Translations under genes and position numbers: made by a program | Origin: Pustulibacterium marinum | GTDB taxonomy: Bacteria > Bacteroidota > Bacteroidia > Flavobacteriales > Flavobacteriaceae | Assembly: GCF_900116665.1 (NCBI RefSeq) | Contig: NZ_FPBK01000007.1 | Span: 1 to 64,000, forward strand | Direction: 5' to 3' | DNA length: 64,000 nucleotides | Part shown: positions 50,438-59,417 of the stretch, piece after piece | How the letters are laid out: every line of letters begins with the position of its first letter | How positions within the stretch are numbered: the stretch's first letter is position 1 | The notes under the pieces: model-generated | Told to the model about the DNA's origin: nothing | What the model saw: the letters and a program-made list of their open reading frames with translations, nothing else | Database searches by the model: none

Positions 50438-51163
50438 TTAGTAGGAGGAGGAGATGTCTCCTGAACCTGTTGTTGAAAAATCTCGGGTGATAGGATTTCC
50501 AACGTACATAATATCACCAGATCCTGTGATAGAAGCTTTTAAATTGTTAGAACAATTAACTTTAATATCTCCAGATCCCGAAACATGAACATCAGCATCT
50601 TTGGTTTCAAGATCATTGGCAATAATATCACCAGATCCTGTAACACGTCCTTCAAAAAAATCGGTAGTTCCTGTAAGTTGCAAGTCTCCAGAACCAGTTA
50701 CCGAAGCTTCTGTAGACTTTGCGTTTATAGGTAGAATAATATCACCAGAACCCGTTATAAGTGTTTTAAAGTCTTTGGATTCTAATGTAGTTTGCGATTT
50801 AATACTTCCAGATCCTGTTAGCGAAACTTCATATATACTCGTTACTGGAACCGTAATTTTCACTCCTTTATTGGAGCTAATATTTGTTCCGTTTTTGGTA
50901 TAAATGTTTAGGCTATTTCCATTCACTTCAGTAATAATATACTGTAATAAATTTTCTTCAGCATTTATAGTAATCGTTCCTTCATCTCCGGATATCAGGG
51001 TTACATCGAAGGAAGATGATAAAGAAATTTCATCATAGGAACCAGTTTTCCTAGTTTCTGAAATAATGTTTCCGTTACCTCTTACGCTATTCCAGGGCGT
51101 ACTGCATTGTACATTTAAAAAGCAAATAGTCGCAAGGCTCAAATAAGTAAAGAAAGATTTCAT
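50438..51163 (-). CDS. Lipoprotein with head GIN (DUF2807) beta-solenoid domain
   Basis: 241 aa. Signal MKSFFTYLSLATICFLNVQC with Cys20. The mature protein is the DUF2807 head GIN domain: seven TGSGD/SGSGD motifs at 18-21 residue intervals (from about 110 to 238) that form the turns of a right-handed beta solenoid. Lipid-anchored, probably periplasmic. Last gene of the ECF sigma / anti-sigma / DUF4097-like / GIN operon. Function unknown. Confidence 0.9.
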   Translation of the reverse strand: MKSFFTYLSLATICFLNVQCSTPWNSVRGNGNIISETRKTGSYDEISLSSSFDVTLISGDEGTITINAEENLLQYIITEVNGNSLNIYTKNGTNISSNKGVKITVPVTSIYEVSLTGSGSIKSQTTLESKDFKTLITGSGDIILPINAKSTEASVTGSGDLQLTGTTDFFEGRVTGSGDIIANDLETKDADVHVSGSGDIKVNCSNNLKASITGSGDIMYVGNPITRDFSTTGSGDISSSY

Positions 51164-51203
51164 AATATTCGGTTTTTGATTGATTTAATTTTTTCGGTTA
51201 CTA

Positions 51204-52289
51204 TTATAGTTTCGTTAGATTCACACCTCCATAATCACTTCTGATATAGATGGTTTTTCCAGTATTTTGATATTTATAGTATCCTTGATATTTATGAGAA
51301 GTGTAGTCAGAATCTTTTAACGTGAAGTTTAAGTCTTCTTTTCCTGTGAGTCCGGCATAATCTAAGCTGATATCAAAGTTAAACGCAAAATCTGGATGAT
51401 ATCCCATACTGATTCCTGTATAGCTAGATCTTATTTCAACGCCTTCAGTTTTAACGCTAAGTTCTCTAATTTTAATGGATCCATAATCAGATCTAATGGA
51501 TACTTTACCGTAAACGCTATCAATTCGTAAGGAAAGGTAGTCTCCATTTCCACTAAAATTCATAACATCTCCAACTGTTAAGCTACCATAATCACAATTG
51601 TATTCTACCTTGTCTGCTTTTTCAATTTTGGTTTTTGTATAATCAGCATTTAAGTAGAGATTCTTAGTTTTTTCTATAGTTAGATCGCTGTAATCAGCAT
51701 TGATATTTCCGTCTTTAAAAATTCCAATGTGAGAATCTGTTGTATAATCACAGTTAAGCTCATTGTTACTTCCCCAAAGTTCTCCAATTTCTAGTTTTCC
51801 GTAATCACAACTGATTTTGGCTTTTCCGTTTAACTTATTTAAATAAATTCCTCCGTAATCATTGCTTAAATCAACTTGATTATTCACAGGAAGTTTTATA
51901 ACGTAGTTAACTTCAACATTTACATTGTTGTTTTTCCAACCCCAACTCCAACCGTTTTCGTCAAAAATAGTTTTGGCACTGACCAAATTTTCATTTGCAT
52001 CAAAAATAATATTGATATCGTTTAACTTGTCTATTACTTTTTGCTCGTTATTACCATTGGTTTTTATATGAACTTCTATAGCTGTTTTATTCTCATTCCA
52101 GCTGGTAATATTTAAATTTCCATAAGAGTTATTTATTTTCAAAAGAGCGCTGGACGAAACCATAAATTCTCTTTTGATGGTTTTCTCTTTGGTGTATTTA
52201 CCGTTGAAATTTTTCTCTTTTGGAGTGCTTGCAAATGATATTTGGATAAATGCAAGCATAATAAATGATATTTTAAATAGTGTTTTCAT
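51204..52289 (-). CDS. Secreted DUF4097-like beta-solenoid protein with DYG repeats
   Basis: 361 aa. Signal peptide MKTLFKISFIMLAFIQISFA. From about 120 the chain repeats short strands with Asp-Tyr-Gly/Ser/Thr turns (NDYGGIYL, CDYGKLEI, CDYTTDSH, ADYSDLTI, ADYTKTKI, CDYGSLTV, SDYGSIKI, DYAGLTG, SDYGGVNL) every 16-25 residues. This resembles DUF4097 adhesin-like solenoids. It overlaps the anti-sigma gene by 17 bp and precedes the GIN gene by 40 bp. Likely a periplasmic stress product of the ECF module; no enzyme motif seen. Confidence 0.8.
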   Translation of the reverse strand: MKTLFKISFIMLAFIQISFASTPKEKNFNGKYTKEKTIKREFMVSSSALLKINNSYGNLNITSWNENKTAIEVHIKTNGNNEQKVIDKLNDINIIFDANENLVSAKTIFDENGWSWGWKNNNVNVEVNYVIKLPVNNQVDLSNDYGGIYLNKLNGKAKISCDYGKLEIGELWGSNNELNCDYTTDSHIGIFKDGNINADYSDLTIEKTKNLYLNADYTKTKIEKADKVEYNCDYGSLTVGDVMNFSGNGDYLSLRIDSVYGKVSIRSDYGSIKIRELSVKTEGVEIRSSYTGISMGYHPDFAFNFDISLDYAGLTGKEDLNFTLKDSDYTSHKYQGYYKYQNTGKTIYIRSDYGGVNLTKL

Positions 52290-52839
52290 GGGTTTCTGTG
52301 TTAAGGGTTTTCACTTCGTCTATGGTGTTCAAAACATTTTGTAATAATTCTATGCGCATTTGAAAGTTTGTAATCATCGCATAGATCAATTTTTTGTTTT
52401 CACCATCTTCAATTAATTCTTCTTCTAGTTTGTTGTAATCTTTTTCCAGTTTATCTAGCTGAATCATCGCATCTGAAATGATCTTTTTGGTTAAAGGAGA
52501 TGATTTTTCCTTGTCCAGTTTTTCAAGTTCAGTATTGATGATGCTGGCAAAATATGTTTGCGCTTTTACTACTTCTGGAGATAGCGTTGCCACTTCGCTG
52601 TTTTGCTGTTCAAGGGTAAATAGCCCGGCAGAAATAAGTATTACTACAGATGCTGCAACCATCCACCATTTTTGTACGAAAGATTTTTTGGTCTTTGGTT
52701 TTAAAACAATGGATTCTTGTTTTTTCTCTTGTAAACGTTCGGCAAAATTTTGTGCATGATGTTGAGAAGGAAGTTCAGTATCAAAACTACCTTGTAAATC
52801 ATCAAACAATTTGTCAATAGTATCTTTTTCTAAACGCAT
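52273..52839 (-). CDS. Putative anti-sigma factor with one membrane helix
   Basis: 188 aa from the ATG at 52839 (MRLEKDTIDKLFDDLQGSF), which overlaps the sigma gene by 10 bp; the frame is open 29 codons further but that is not credible. A cytoplasmic region (1-58), a single membrane helix (about 61-78, WWMVAASVVILISAGLF), and an extracytoplasmic coiled-coil-like region (LEKLDKEKSSPLTKKIISD...LDKLEKDYNKLEEEL). This is the layout of an ECF-associated anti-sigma factor; no zinc-binding ZAS motif is visible. Confidence 0.8.
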   Translation of the reverse strand: MRLEKDTIDKLFDDLQGSFDTELPSQHHAQNFAERLQEKKQESIVLKPKTKKSFVQKWWMVAASVVILISAGLFTLEQQNSEVATLSPEVVKAQTYFASIINTELEKLDKEKSSPLTKKIISDAMIQLDKLEKDYNKLEEELIEDGENKKLIYAMITNFQMRIELLQNVLNTIDEVKTLNTETHENTI

Positions 52840-53387
52840 TGTGCTTCTAGTTTTTTTCTTAAACTCTCTTTTGCTCTTGAAATGGTAGTTCTGCAATTGG
52901 CTGCAGAAATATCCATAATAGCGCAAATCTCTTCATAATCATATCCTTCAATCAAGAATAAGGTCAAAGCAATTCTGTAATTGTCTTTAAGCGTTTTCAT
53001 GATTTCCAATACTTTTTGAGCCTTCATATTGGTAAATTCATAATCGGCAGCAATACCATCATTAGCTTCAACCTTATATAAAACATCATCTATCGTTACC
53101 GATTCGTATTTGTTGTTTTTCCTGTAATGTTGAATACTGTTGTTTACTACAATTCGTTTTAACCAAGCACCAAAAGCAACCTCTCCTCTAAAAGAATCTA
53201 GTTTGGTAAATGCACTCAAAAAAGACTCTTGCATTACATCTTCGGCTTCAAAAGGATCTTTTACAATTCGCAAAGCTGTGTTATACATGGCTTTAAAATA
53301 CAAGTTGTAAACTTCCAACTGCGCAGCTTGGTTTCCTTTTTTGCACAAAGTGATGAGTTGCTCAATATGTTGGTTAGTGTGGCTCAA
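52830..53387 (-). CDS. ECF RNA polymerase sigma factor
   Basis: 185 aa. Region 2: YFKAMYNTALRIVKDPFEAEDVMQESFLSAFTKLDSFRGEVAFGAWLKRI. Region 4: TLFLIEGYDYEEICAIMDISAANCRTTISRAKESLRKKL. First gene of a four-gene module with anti-sigma, DUF4097-like and GIN proteins. TGTAACA-N15-CATCTC, 18 bp upstream of its start, is its likely autoregulated promoter. Confidence 0.94.
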   Translation of the reverse strand: MSHTNQHIEQLITLCKKGNQAAQLEVYNLYFKAMYNTALRIVKDPFEAEDVMQESFLSAFTKLDSFRGEVAFGAWLKRIVVNNSIQHYRKNNKYESVTIDDVLYKVEANDGIAADYEFTNMKAQKVLEIMKTLKDNYRIALTLFLIEGYDYEEICAIMDISAANCRTTISRAKESLRKKLEAQCV

Positions 53388-53404
53388 AAAGTTATTCTTT
53401 GTAA

Positions 53405-53434
53405 TAGAGATGAAGTTAGAAAGATTTTGTTACA
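53405..53434 (-). promoter_or_regulatory. Putative ECF-type promoter (copy b)
   Basis: Minus strand TGTAACA (53434 to 53428), 15 bp, CATCTCTA (53412 to 53405), ending 18 bp before the sigma-factor ATG at 53387. Confidence 0.55.
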
Positions 53435-53636
53435 GTTTCTTAAAACTTTTTTATTATGTATCTTGTTTTTATTTTGAAAGAGAAAAAACCTGTGGCATAT
53501 TAATTGACCATAATACAAGCGCAACAACCACAAGGTAAATGTATTTGTGTTGATTTACAGTTTGTTGTAGCAATAATCGAATGTTGATAATCAAAGTTGC
53601 ATGCATAGTGAATGACATGTTGACTTAGTAAAAACT

Positions 53637-56087
53637 ATGAAGAAATTGAAAATTGGAAATTTTGACAATTTGTCATTACAAGGCATAGATGAAGATTCAG
53701 AGTTAATACCGTTAATGACTCCAGAAGATGAGGAGGAAATACAACGTGAAGAACTGCCGGAATCTTTACCCATATTACCGCTTAGAAATACCGTATTATT
53801 TCCAGGAGTAGTAATTCCTATTTCTGCTGGAAGAGATACTTCTATAAAATTGATTAACGATGCAAATGCTGGAGGAAAAGTAATTGGTGTTGTTTCTCAA
53901 AAAGATGAGAATGTAGAAGTACCTGAATTAGAAGATATAAATACAATTGGTACGGTAGCAAGAATATTACGCGTTTTAAAAATGCCCGATGGTAATGTAA
54001 CCGTAATTATTCAAGGGAAAAAGCGTTTTGAGATCAATGAAATTATTCAAAACGAACCGTATTTAAAAGCGACTATCAAAGAGGTTCCTCAAGAGAAGCC
54101 AGATGAAGGTGATAGCGAGTTTACGGCCATCATAGATTCTATCAAAGAATTGTCATTACAAATTATTAAGGACAGTCCAAACATTCCTACCGAAGCAAGT
54201 TTTGCTATTAAGAATATAGAAAGTAATTCATTCTTGATCAACTTTGTGTCTTCTAACATGAATTTAAATGTAGAAGAAAAGCAGGAATTACTAGAGATTC
54301 ATAATTTGAAAGAACGTGCATTGGCTACGTTGAAATTTATGAATGTGGAAGTTCAGAAATTGAATTTACGTAATGATATTCAATCAAAAGTTCGTCATGA
54401 TCTTGATCAGCAGCAGCGCGAATATTTCTTGCATCAACAAATGAAAACCATTCAAGAAGAATTGGGCGGTGTTTCTTATGAAGCAGAAATTGAAGAAATG
54501 CGCGAGCGTGCAAAATCTAAAAAATGGGACGATAAAGTAAAAGAGCATTTTGAAAAGGAACTTTCAAAAATGCAACGCATGAATCCTCAAGTGGCGGAGT
54601 ATTCTATTCAGCGTAATTATCTAGACTTATTTTTAGATTTACCTTGGAACAAATTCTCAATAGACAAATTTGATCTTAAAAGAGCTCAAAAAGTTCTAGA
54701 TACAGACCATTATGGGTTGGAAGACGTTAAACGAAGAATCATAGAATACCTTGCAGTGTTGAAACTTCGTAATGATATGAAATCTCCAATTCTATGTTTG
54801 TACGGACCTCCTGGAGTTGGTAAAACTTCTTTAGGAAGATCTATTGCCAAAGCTTTAGGTAGAGAATATGTACGTATTTCATTGGGTGGTTTGCGTGACG
54901 AAGCAGAAATTCGTGGTCACCGTAAAACTTATATTGGAGCAATGCCTGGTAGAATTATTCAATCTTTAAAGAAAGCTGGAACATCTAATCCTGTTTTTGT
55001 TTTGGATGAGATTGATAAACTATCAGTAGGTCATAACGGCGATCCGTCTTCTGCAATGTTGGAAGTCCTAGATCCGGAACAAAATAGTGAGTTTTACGAC
55101 AACTTTTTGGAAATGGGGTATGACCTTTCCAAAGTGATGTTTGTGGCTACTTCCAATAGTTTGAACACAATTCAACCAGCGTTGAGAGATCGTATGGAAA
55201 TCATCAACGTTACTGGATATACTATTGAAGAAAAAGTAGAAATAGCAAAGCGTCATTTATTGCCTAAACAATTAGAAGAACATGGCTTAACCAAAGATCA
55301 TTTGAAAATTGGTAAGCGAGAACTTGAAAAAATTGTAGAAGGATATACAAGAGAATCCGGTGTTCGTGGTTTAGAAAAGCAAATTGCCAAAATGGTACGT
55401 TATGCTGCCAAATCTGTAGCATTGGAGGAGGAGTATAATGTAAAAGTGACTGTAGAAGATGTAGAAAAAGTTTTAGGACCTGCTAGACTAGAACGTGATA
55501 AGTATGAAAACAATGATGTTGCCGGAGTTGTTACAGGTTTAGCTTGGACGCGTGTAGGTGGTGATATTTTATTTATAGAATCAATTCTTTCAAAAGGAAA
55601 AGGTACTATGAGCATTACAGGGAATTTAGGAACTGTAATGAAAGAATCGGCTACCATTGCATTGCAGTACATAAAATCAAATGCTGAAGAATTAGGTATA
55701 AATCCTGAAATTTTTGATAAATACAATGTACATATTCACGTTCCGGAAGGAGCGACACCAAAAGATGGTCCAAGTGCGGGTATCACTATGTTAACATCGT
55801 TAGTTTCTTTATTCTCTCAACGTAAAGTGAAGAAAAGCTTAGCTATGACGGGAGAAATCACTCTTAGAGGAAAAGTTTTACCAGTTGGAGGAATAAAAGA
55901 AAAAATATTGGCAGCAAAAAGAGCTCGTATTAAAGAAATCATTCTGTGTGAAGATAACCGAAAAGATATTGAGGAAATTAAAGCCGATTATCTAAAAGGT
56001 CTTACCTTCCATTTTGTTCGTGAAATGAGTGAAGTAATAGAAATAGCAGTTACAAATCAAAAAGTAAAGAACGCAAAGAAATTGTAA
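53637..56087 (+). CDS. lon: ATP-dependent Lon protease
   Basis: 816 aa, complete. Lon N-terminal substrate-binding domain (about 45-245: [20 protein letters not shown]), AAA+ module with Walker [10 protein letters not shown] (about 388-396) and Walker [10 protein letters not shown], and C-terminal protease with the Ser-Lys dyad: Ser near 711 in [11 protein letters not shown] and Lys near 754 in [13 protein letters not shown]. Homohexameric cytoplasmic protease for damaged and regulatory proteins. Single gene between two ECF modules; I see no heat-shock element that I can name upstream. Confidence 0.97.
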   Translation: MKKLKIGNFDNLSLQGIDEDSELIPLMTPEDEEEIQREELPESLPILPLRNTVLFPGVVIPISAGRDTSIKLINDANAGGKVIGVVSQKDENVEVPELEDINTIGTVARILRVLKMPDGNVTVIIQGKKRFEINEIIQNEPYLKATIKEVPQEKPDEGDSEFTAIIDSIKELSLQIIKDSPNIPTEASFAIKNIESNSFLINFVSSNMNLNVEEKQELLEIHNLKERALATLKFMNVEVQKLNLRNDIQSKVRHDLDQQQREYFLHQQMKTIQEELGGVSYEAEIEEMRERAKSKKWDDKVKEHFEKELSKMQRMNPQVAEYSIQRNYLDLFLDLPWNKFSIDKFDLKRAQKVLDTDHYGLEDVKRRIIEYLAVLKLRNDMKSPILCLYGPPGVGKTSLGRSIAKALGREYVRISLGGLRDEAEIRGHRKTYIGAMPGRIIQSLKKAGTSNPVFVLDEIDKLSVGHNGDPSSAMLEVLDPEQNSEFYDNFLEMGYDLSKVMFVATSNSLNTIQPALRDRMEIINVTGYTIEEKVEIAKRHLLPKQLEEHGLTKDHLKIGKRELEKIVEGYTRESGVRGLEKQIAKMVRYAAKSVALEEEYNVKVTVEDVEKVLGPARLERDKYENNDVAGVVTGLAWTRVGGDILFIESILSKGKGTMSITGNLGTVMKESATIALQYIKSNAEELGINPEIFDKYNVHIHVPEGATPKDGPSAGITMLTSLVSLFSQRKVKKSLAMTGEITLRGKVLPVGGIKEKILAAKRARIKEIILCEDNRKDIEEIKADYLKGLTFHFVREMSEVIEIAVTNQKVKNAKKL

Positions 56088-56100
56088 CAAATCATATATA

Positions 56101-56136
56101 AAAAAATCCCGATCAGAAATGATCGGGATTTTTTTA
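56101..56136. terminator. Bidirectional terminator between lon and the S41 peptidase gene
   Basis: AAAAAATCCCGATCA, loop GAAA, TGATCGGGATTTTTT: perfect arms, A and T runs on either side. Confidence 0.92.
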
Positions 56137-56146
56137 TGTTCCATAT

Positions 56147-57682
56147 TTAATTATCAAAATCTATAGCAGGAATATATGTAGACGGATTTTCCAACTCTAT
56201 ATAAGCGGTATTAAAAGCTCTTATTTTTGATTTACTGTTGCTGAATTCTTTTACTGGAATGATGATGAGTTCTGTGGTTGATCTTCTAGCGGCATCTCCT
56301 GTTATTTGAGCAATAGCTTCGGCCAACAAGGGTTCAGAACTATCGCCTAAAGTTCCCATATTAGTAAGATCTTCTAATTGATAAGTGTCAGGCTCTAAGC
56401 CTGTATCTGCATATTCATAGAAACCATCTGCGTTTTCATTTCTACCTACTAATGGTTGCATTGCATAACTATTATTAGGATTTATTTGATCTTCTCTACT
56501 AGAACTGTAAACGTAAGAATTATTAGGATCGTCCACTAGCGTTATAGAAAATTCATTTTTACCTCTCGTATAATCACCTATTTGATAGACCTGAATATAC
56601 GGATCGAGTGCGTTAATAACCAATTCACTAGCGGAAGCCGTTGAACCTGTAGTTAAGAAGTAAACACTTGATAAACCCAGTGTATTTAAAGAATTTCCAT
56701 CAGAATTCGTATCTGTAAAATATCTGCTTATTTGTTCGTCAGATAACTGATCTTGTATTTTATCATTCCATCGTTGTTTTAAATAAAGTTCTCCGGTAAA
56801 TTGGCCCGTTATCATGCTCGACATTAATTTAGAAGTATTAACGCTTCCACCGCTATTATATCTCAAATCAATCACTAAATCTGTTACACCGGCTGCTTGA
56901 AGCTCACCAAATGCTTGATTTAGTTCAGTATCAAAATTAGCAGTAAAAGCATTGTATATAAGATAACCAATTGTATGTCCGCCGATTTCAAAAGTAGTTG
57001 TAAGGTAAACGGGATTTTCGGTATAAGCTTCTTCATTAAGTAGTACAGAAACACCATTTTCTTCTATAGCAGCTCTTGGAGGGTTATAATCTGTAACAGA
57101 TGCTTCATCCACAATTTCAGCCATATTTAAAGTATAGGAGGTGGCGTCACTAGATAAAAGGTCTGCATAATTATCTAAGGTTATCTGAGTTCCGTTTACT
57201 CCTGTAAATATATCTCCACGTTGAATATTTTTCCCATCGGCATCAGAACCAGGCATGATGTATTTGACAAAACCAAATACTTCCTCGTTATCGGAAAATT
57301 GAGCTAAACCATATTCTACACCATTTGTAGTATAGGTTCCTCCCAATGAGTTTACTAATTCAGTATAATCAGATGTGATATAACTAAATCTGTCAATGGC
57401 GCTAGAGGATCCGTATATTACAGAATGTTGATTACAAATATTGTAAAACAGACTGGAAGGTGAGTCAAACGAAGTAATAAAGTTGTTATATTCTGTGTTG
57501 GAAGAAAACCTATCGTCTGCAAGATCTGCAACATCTGCTTGCCAAAAATACCAAAAGTTCATTCCTTTCCATATAAAATCTTCCACTTCAGCAGAGGAAG
57601 TGTAGGTAGAAATGTTATCATCTCTATCATCACAAGATAGTACTAGTGCAGCTATTGCGAGGAAACAAATTATTTTTTTCAT
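56147..57682 (-). CDS. Lipoprotein S41-family (tail-specific) peptidase
   Basis: 511 aa. Signal MKKIICFLAIAALVLSC with Cys17. A PDZ-like region (about 140-190, KYIMPGSDADGKNIQRGDIFTGVNGT) is followed by the S41 protease domain: LVIDLRYNSGGSVNTSKLM and the catalytic Ser in LTTGSTASASELVINAL, with a likely Lys in GDYTRGKNEF. C-terminal-processing-type proteases of this lipoprotein subfamily sit in the envelope; substrates unknown. Divergent from the third ECF sigma gene (128 bp), and transcription could be linked. Confidence 0.9.
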   Translation of the reverse strand: MKKIICFLAIAALVLSCDDRDDNISTYTSSAEVEDFIWKGMNFWYFWQADVADLADDRFSSNTEYNNFITSFDSPSSLFYNICNQHSVIYGSSSAIDRFSYITSDYTELVNSLGGTYTTNGVEYGLAQFSDNEEVFGFVKYIMPGSDADGKNIQRGDIFTGVNGTQITLDNYADLLSSDATSYTLNMAEIVDEASVTDYNPPRAAIEENGVSVLLNEEAYTENPVYLTTTFEIGGHTIGYLIYNAFTANFDTELNQAFGELQAAGVTDLVIDLRYNSGGSVNTSKLMSSMITGQFTGELYLKQRWNDKIQDQLSDEQISRYFTDTNSDGNSLNTLGLSSVYFLTTGSTASASELVINALDPYIQVYQIGDYTRGKNEFSITLVDDPNNSYVYSSSREDQINPNNSYAMQPLVGRNENADGFYEYADTGLEPDTYQLEDLTNMGTLGDSSEPLLAEAIAQITGDAARRSTTELIIIPVKEFSNSKSKIRAFNTAYIELENPSTYIPAIDFDN

Positions 57683-57750
57683 GAAATATGATTTATCAAA
57701 GCTTAATAAGAACTCTAAATTTACTTACTTTATTATAATTTAAAAATTTT

Positions 57751-57780
57751 TGTAACAAAGTTGTCACTGCTTCGTCTTGC
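57751..57780 (+). promoter_or_regulatory. Putative ECF-type promoter (copy c)
   Basis: TGTAACA (57751-57757), 15 bp, CGTCTTGC (57773-57780), 31 bp before the sigma-factor ATG at 57811. CGTC is the typical -10 core of many ECF promoters, and this is the best of the three copies. Confidence 0.6.
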
Positions 57781-57810
57781 TTATATAAAACCAAAAGAAT
57801 CAATTAAAAA

Positions 57811-58320
57811 ATGAACGCATCTTCTTTTCTGGATACTGTGATGCCTTTTAAGGACAAAATGTTCCGGTTAGCCAAAAGACTATTAGTTTCTACGGAAGAA
57901 GCGGAAGATGCTACTCAAGAGATTTTACTGAAGCTTTGGAAAAGTAATGAGAGAATAAGTTCTTATAAGAGTGTAGAAGCTTTTGCTATGACCATGACAA
58001 AAAACTATTGTTTAGACAGATTGAAATCTAAACAAGCAGGTAATTTGAAACTTGTACATAGCAATTATACAGATGAATCCGTTTCACTACAAAGAAATGT
58101 AGAAAACAAAGATAGCTTGGAATGGATGCAGCGTATTTTGAAAACTTTACCAGAACAACAGCGAATGGTTTTACAATTAAGAGATATAGAACAATATGAT
58201 TTAGAAGAAATTGCAGAAATGATGGAGATGAAAAATAGCGCAGTAAGAACTTCGTTGTCAAGAGCAAGAAAAGCAGTAAGAGAAGCACTAATTAAAACAC
58301 ACCGTTATGGAATTCAATAA
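57811..58320 (+). CDS. ECF RNA polymerase sigma factor
   Basis: 169 aa. Region 2: FRLAKRLLVSTEEAEDATQEILLKLWKSNERISSYKSVEAFAMTMTKNYCLDRL. Region 4: LQLRDIEQYDLEEIAEMMEMKNSAVRTSLSRARKAVREAL. Its end overlaps the next gene by 14 bp, so a sigma / anti-sigma pair is likely. Preceded by TGTAACA-N15-CGTCTT. Confidence 0.94.
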   Translation: MNASSFLDTVMPFKDKMFRLAKRLLVSTEEAEDATQEILLKLWKSNERISSYKSVEAFAMTMTKNYCLDRLKSKQAGNLKLVHSNYTDESVSLQRNVENKDSLEWMQRILKTLPEQQRMVLQLRDIEQYDLEEIAEMMEMKNSAVRTSLSRARKAVREALIKTHRYGIQ

Positions 58321-58780
58321 CGAAAAACATATAGAAAAATTATTAGCAAAATATTTTGAAGCTACTACCACTGTAGCAGAAGAGAAGGAGTTGCAAGCGT
58401 ATTTTAATGGAGATGATGTGGCGCCACATCTACAAGAGTACACTTTAATGTTCCAGTATTTTGCAGTAGCCAAAGAAGAAAGGTACACCGGCGAGGTTCC
58501 AGTAACCCGATCTACACCAAGCAATATGCTATCTTATAAAAAATGGATATCTGTCGCAGCTGTAGCCGTTCTTAGCTTTGGAATTTATTTTACTGTTAAC
58601 AATCAACAAACCAATTCAGGTTCTGAAATGACAATTGCTGAACAACAAGAAGCAGAAAAAGCATATCAGCAAACCAAAGAAGCTTTTAAGTTGTTAGCCA
58701 TGAACCTTGAAAAAGGTAAAGAACAAATGTCTTATTTGAAAGAATTTGAAGAAACAAAAGAAAAAGTATTTAACAAATAA
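58307..58780 (+). CDS. Putative anti-sigma factor, single membrane helix
   Basis: 157 aa. Cytoplasmic N-terminal region (1-80) with HIEKLLAKYFEATTTVAEEKELQAYFN, similar to the N-terminal helices of Bacteroidota anti-sigma factors. One membrane helix (about 81-98, KWISVAAVAVLSFGIYF) and an extracytoplasmic Gln/Lys-rich coiled region. It overlaps the ECF sigma gene by 14 bp and precedes two DUF4252 genes. No ZAS zinc motif. Confidence 0.78.
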   Translation: MEFNNEKHIEKLLAKYFEATTTVAEEKELQAYFNGDDVAPHLQEYTLMFQYFAVAKEERYTGEVPVTRSTPSNMLSYKKWISVAAVAVLSFGIYFTVNNQQTNSGSEMTIAEQQEAEKAYQQTKEAFKLLAMNLEKGKEQMSYLKEFEETKEKVFNK

Positions 58781-58799
58781 TTGAATTATTAAAAACATC

Positions 58800-59345
58800 A
58801 TGAGAAAAATAGTTGCCCTTTTAGCCCTAGTATGCCTACCACTTTTAGGAACCGCTCAATCTGCATTTGACAAGTTTGAGGATATGAACGAAGTAACCTC
58901 TATAACGGTTAGTGAAAAGGCTTTTCAGCTTTTTGTGAAAATTCAAGTAGATGATCCAGAAGCAAAACAATTTATGGAAATGGTTAAAAGCCTTAGAGGT
59001 CTACGTGTTTTAACTACTGAAGATCCTAAAATTGCTGCAGACATGAAACTGACAGTAGATAAATATTTGAAGACAGAAAAGTTAGAAGAATTAATGCGTG
59101 TAAAAGATAAAGATGCAAACATCAATTTCTATATTCGTGAAGGAAAAGATTCAGATCACGTAAAAGAGCTTTTAATGTATATTGATGGCTTAGGAAACTT
59201 TAATGACGGAGAAGGATTTAAAGGTAGAAAAGTGGAAAGCGTATTGCTAACTTTGGTAGGAGATATAGATCTTAATATGATTAGTGAATTGACTAGTCAA
59301 ATGAATTTACCTTCTGAATTAAATAATGCTCAGAAAAACAAATAG
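58800..59345 (+). CDS. Secreted DUF4252-domain protein
   Basis: 181 aa. Signal peptide MRKIVALLALVCLPLLGTAQ. The mature domain, with FEDMNEVTSITVSEKAFQLFVKI, LRGLRVLTTEDPKIAADM and NFNDGEGFKGRKVESVLLTLVGDIDLNMISELTSQMN, matches DUF4252, which often follows ECF sigma and anti-sigma genes in Bacteroidota. Periplasmic. Function unknown. Third gene of the module. Confidence 0.88.
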   Translation: MRKIVALLALVCLPLLGTAQSAFDKFEDMNEVTSITVSEKAFQLFVKIQVDDPEAKQFMEMVKSLRGLRVLTTEDPKIAADMKLTVDKYLKTEKLEELMRVKDKDANINFYIREGKDSDHVKELLMYIDGLGNFNDGEGFKGRKVESVLLTLVGDIDLNMISELTSQMNLPSELNNAQKNK

Positions 59346-59360
59346 CATTCACCATAACAG

Positions 59361-59390
59361 TAGTTGCCCACTTCCTTAGTGGGCAATTAC
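59361..59390 (+). terminator. Hairpin after the first DUF4252 gene
   Basis: GTAGTTGCCCACT, short loop, AGTGGGCAATTAC, without a long T run. It could be a weak terminator or attenuator that lowers expression of the next gene. Confidence 0.6.
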
Positions 59391-59417
59391 TTCTCTTAAC
59401 CAATTTATATTTGCGAA

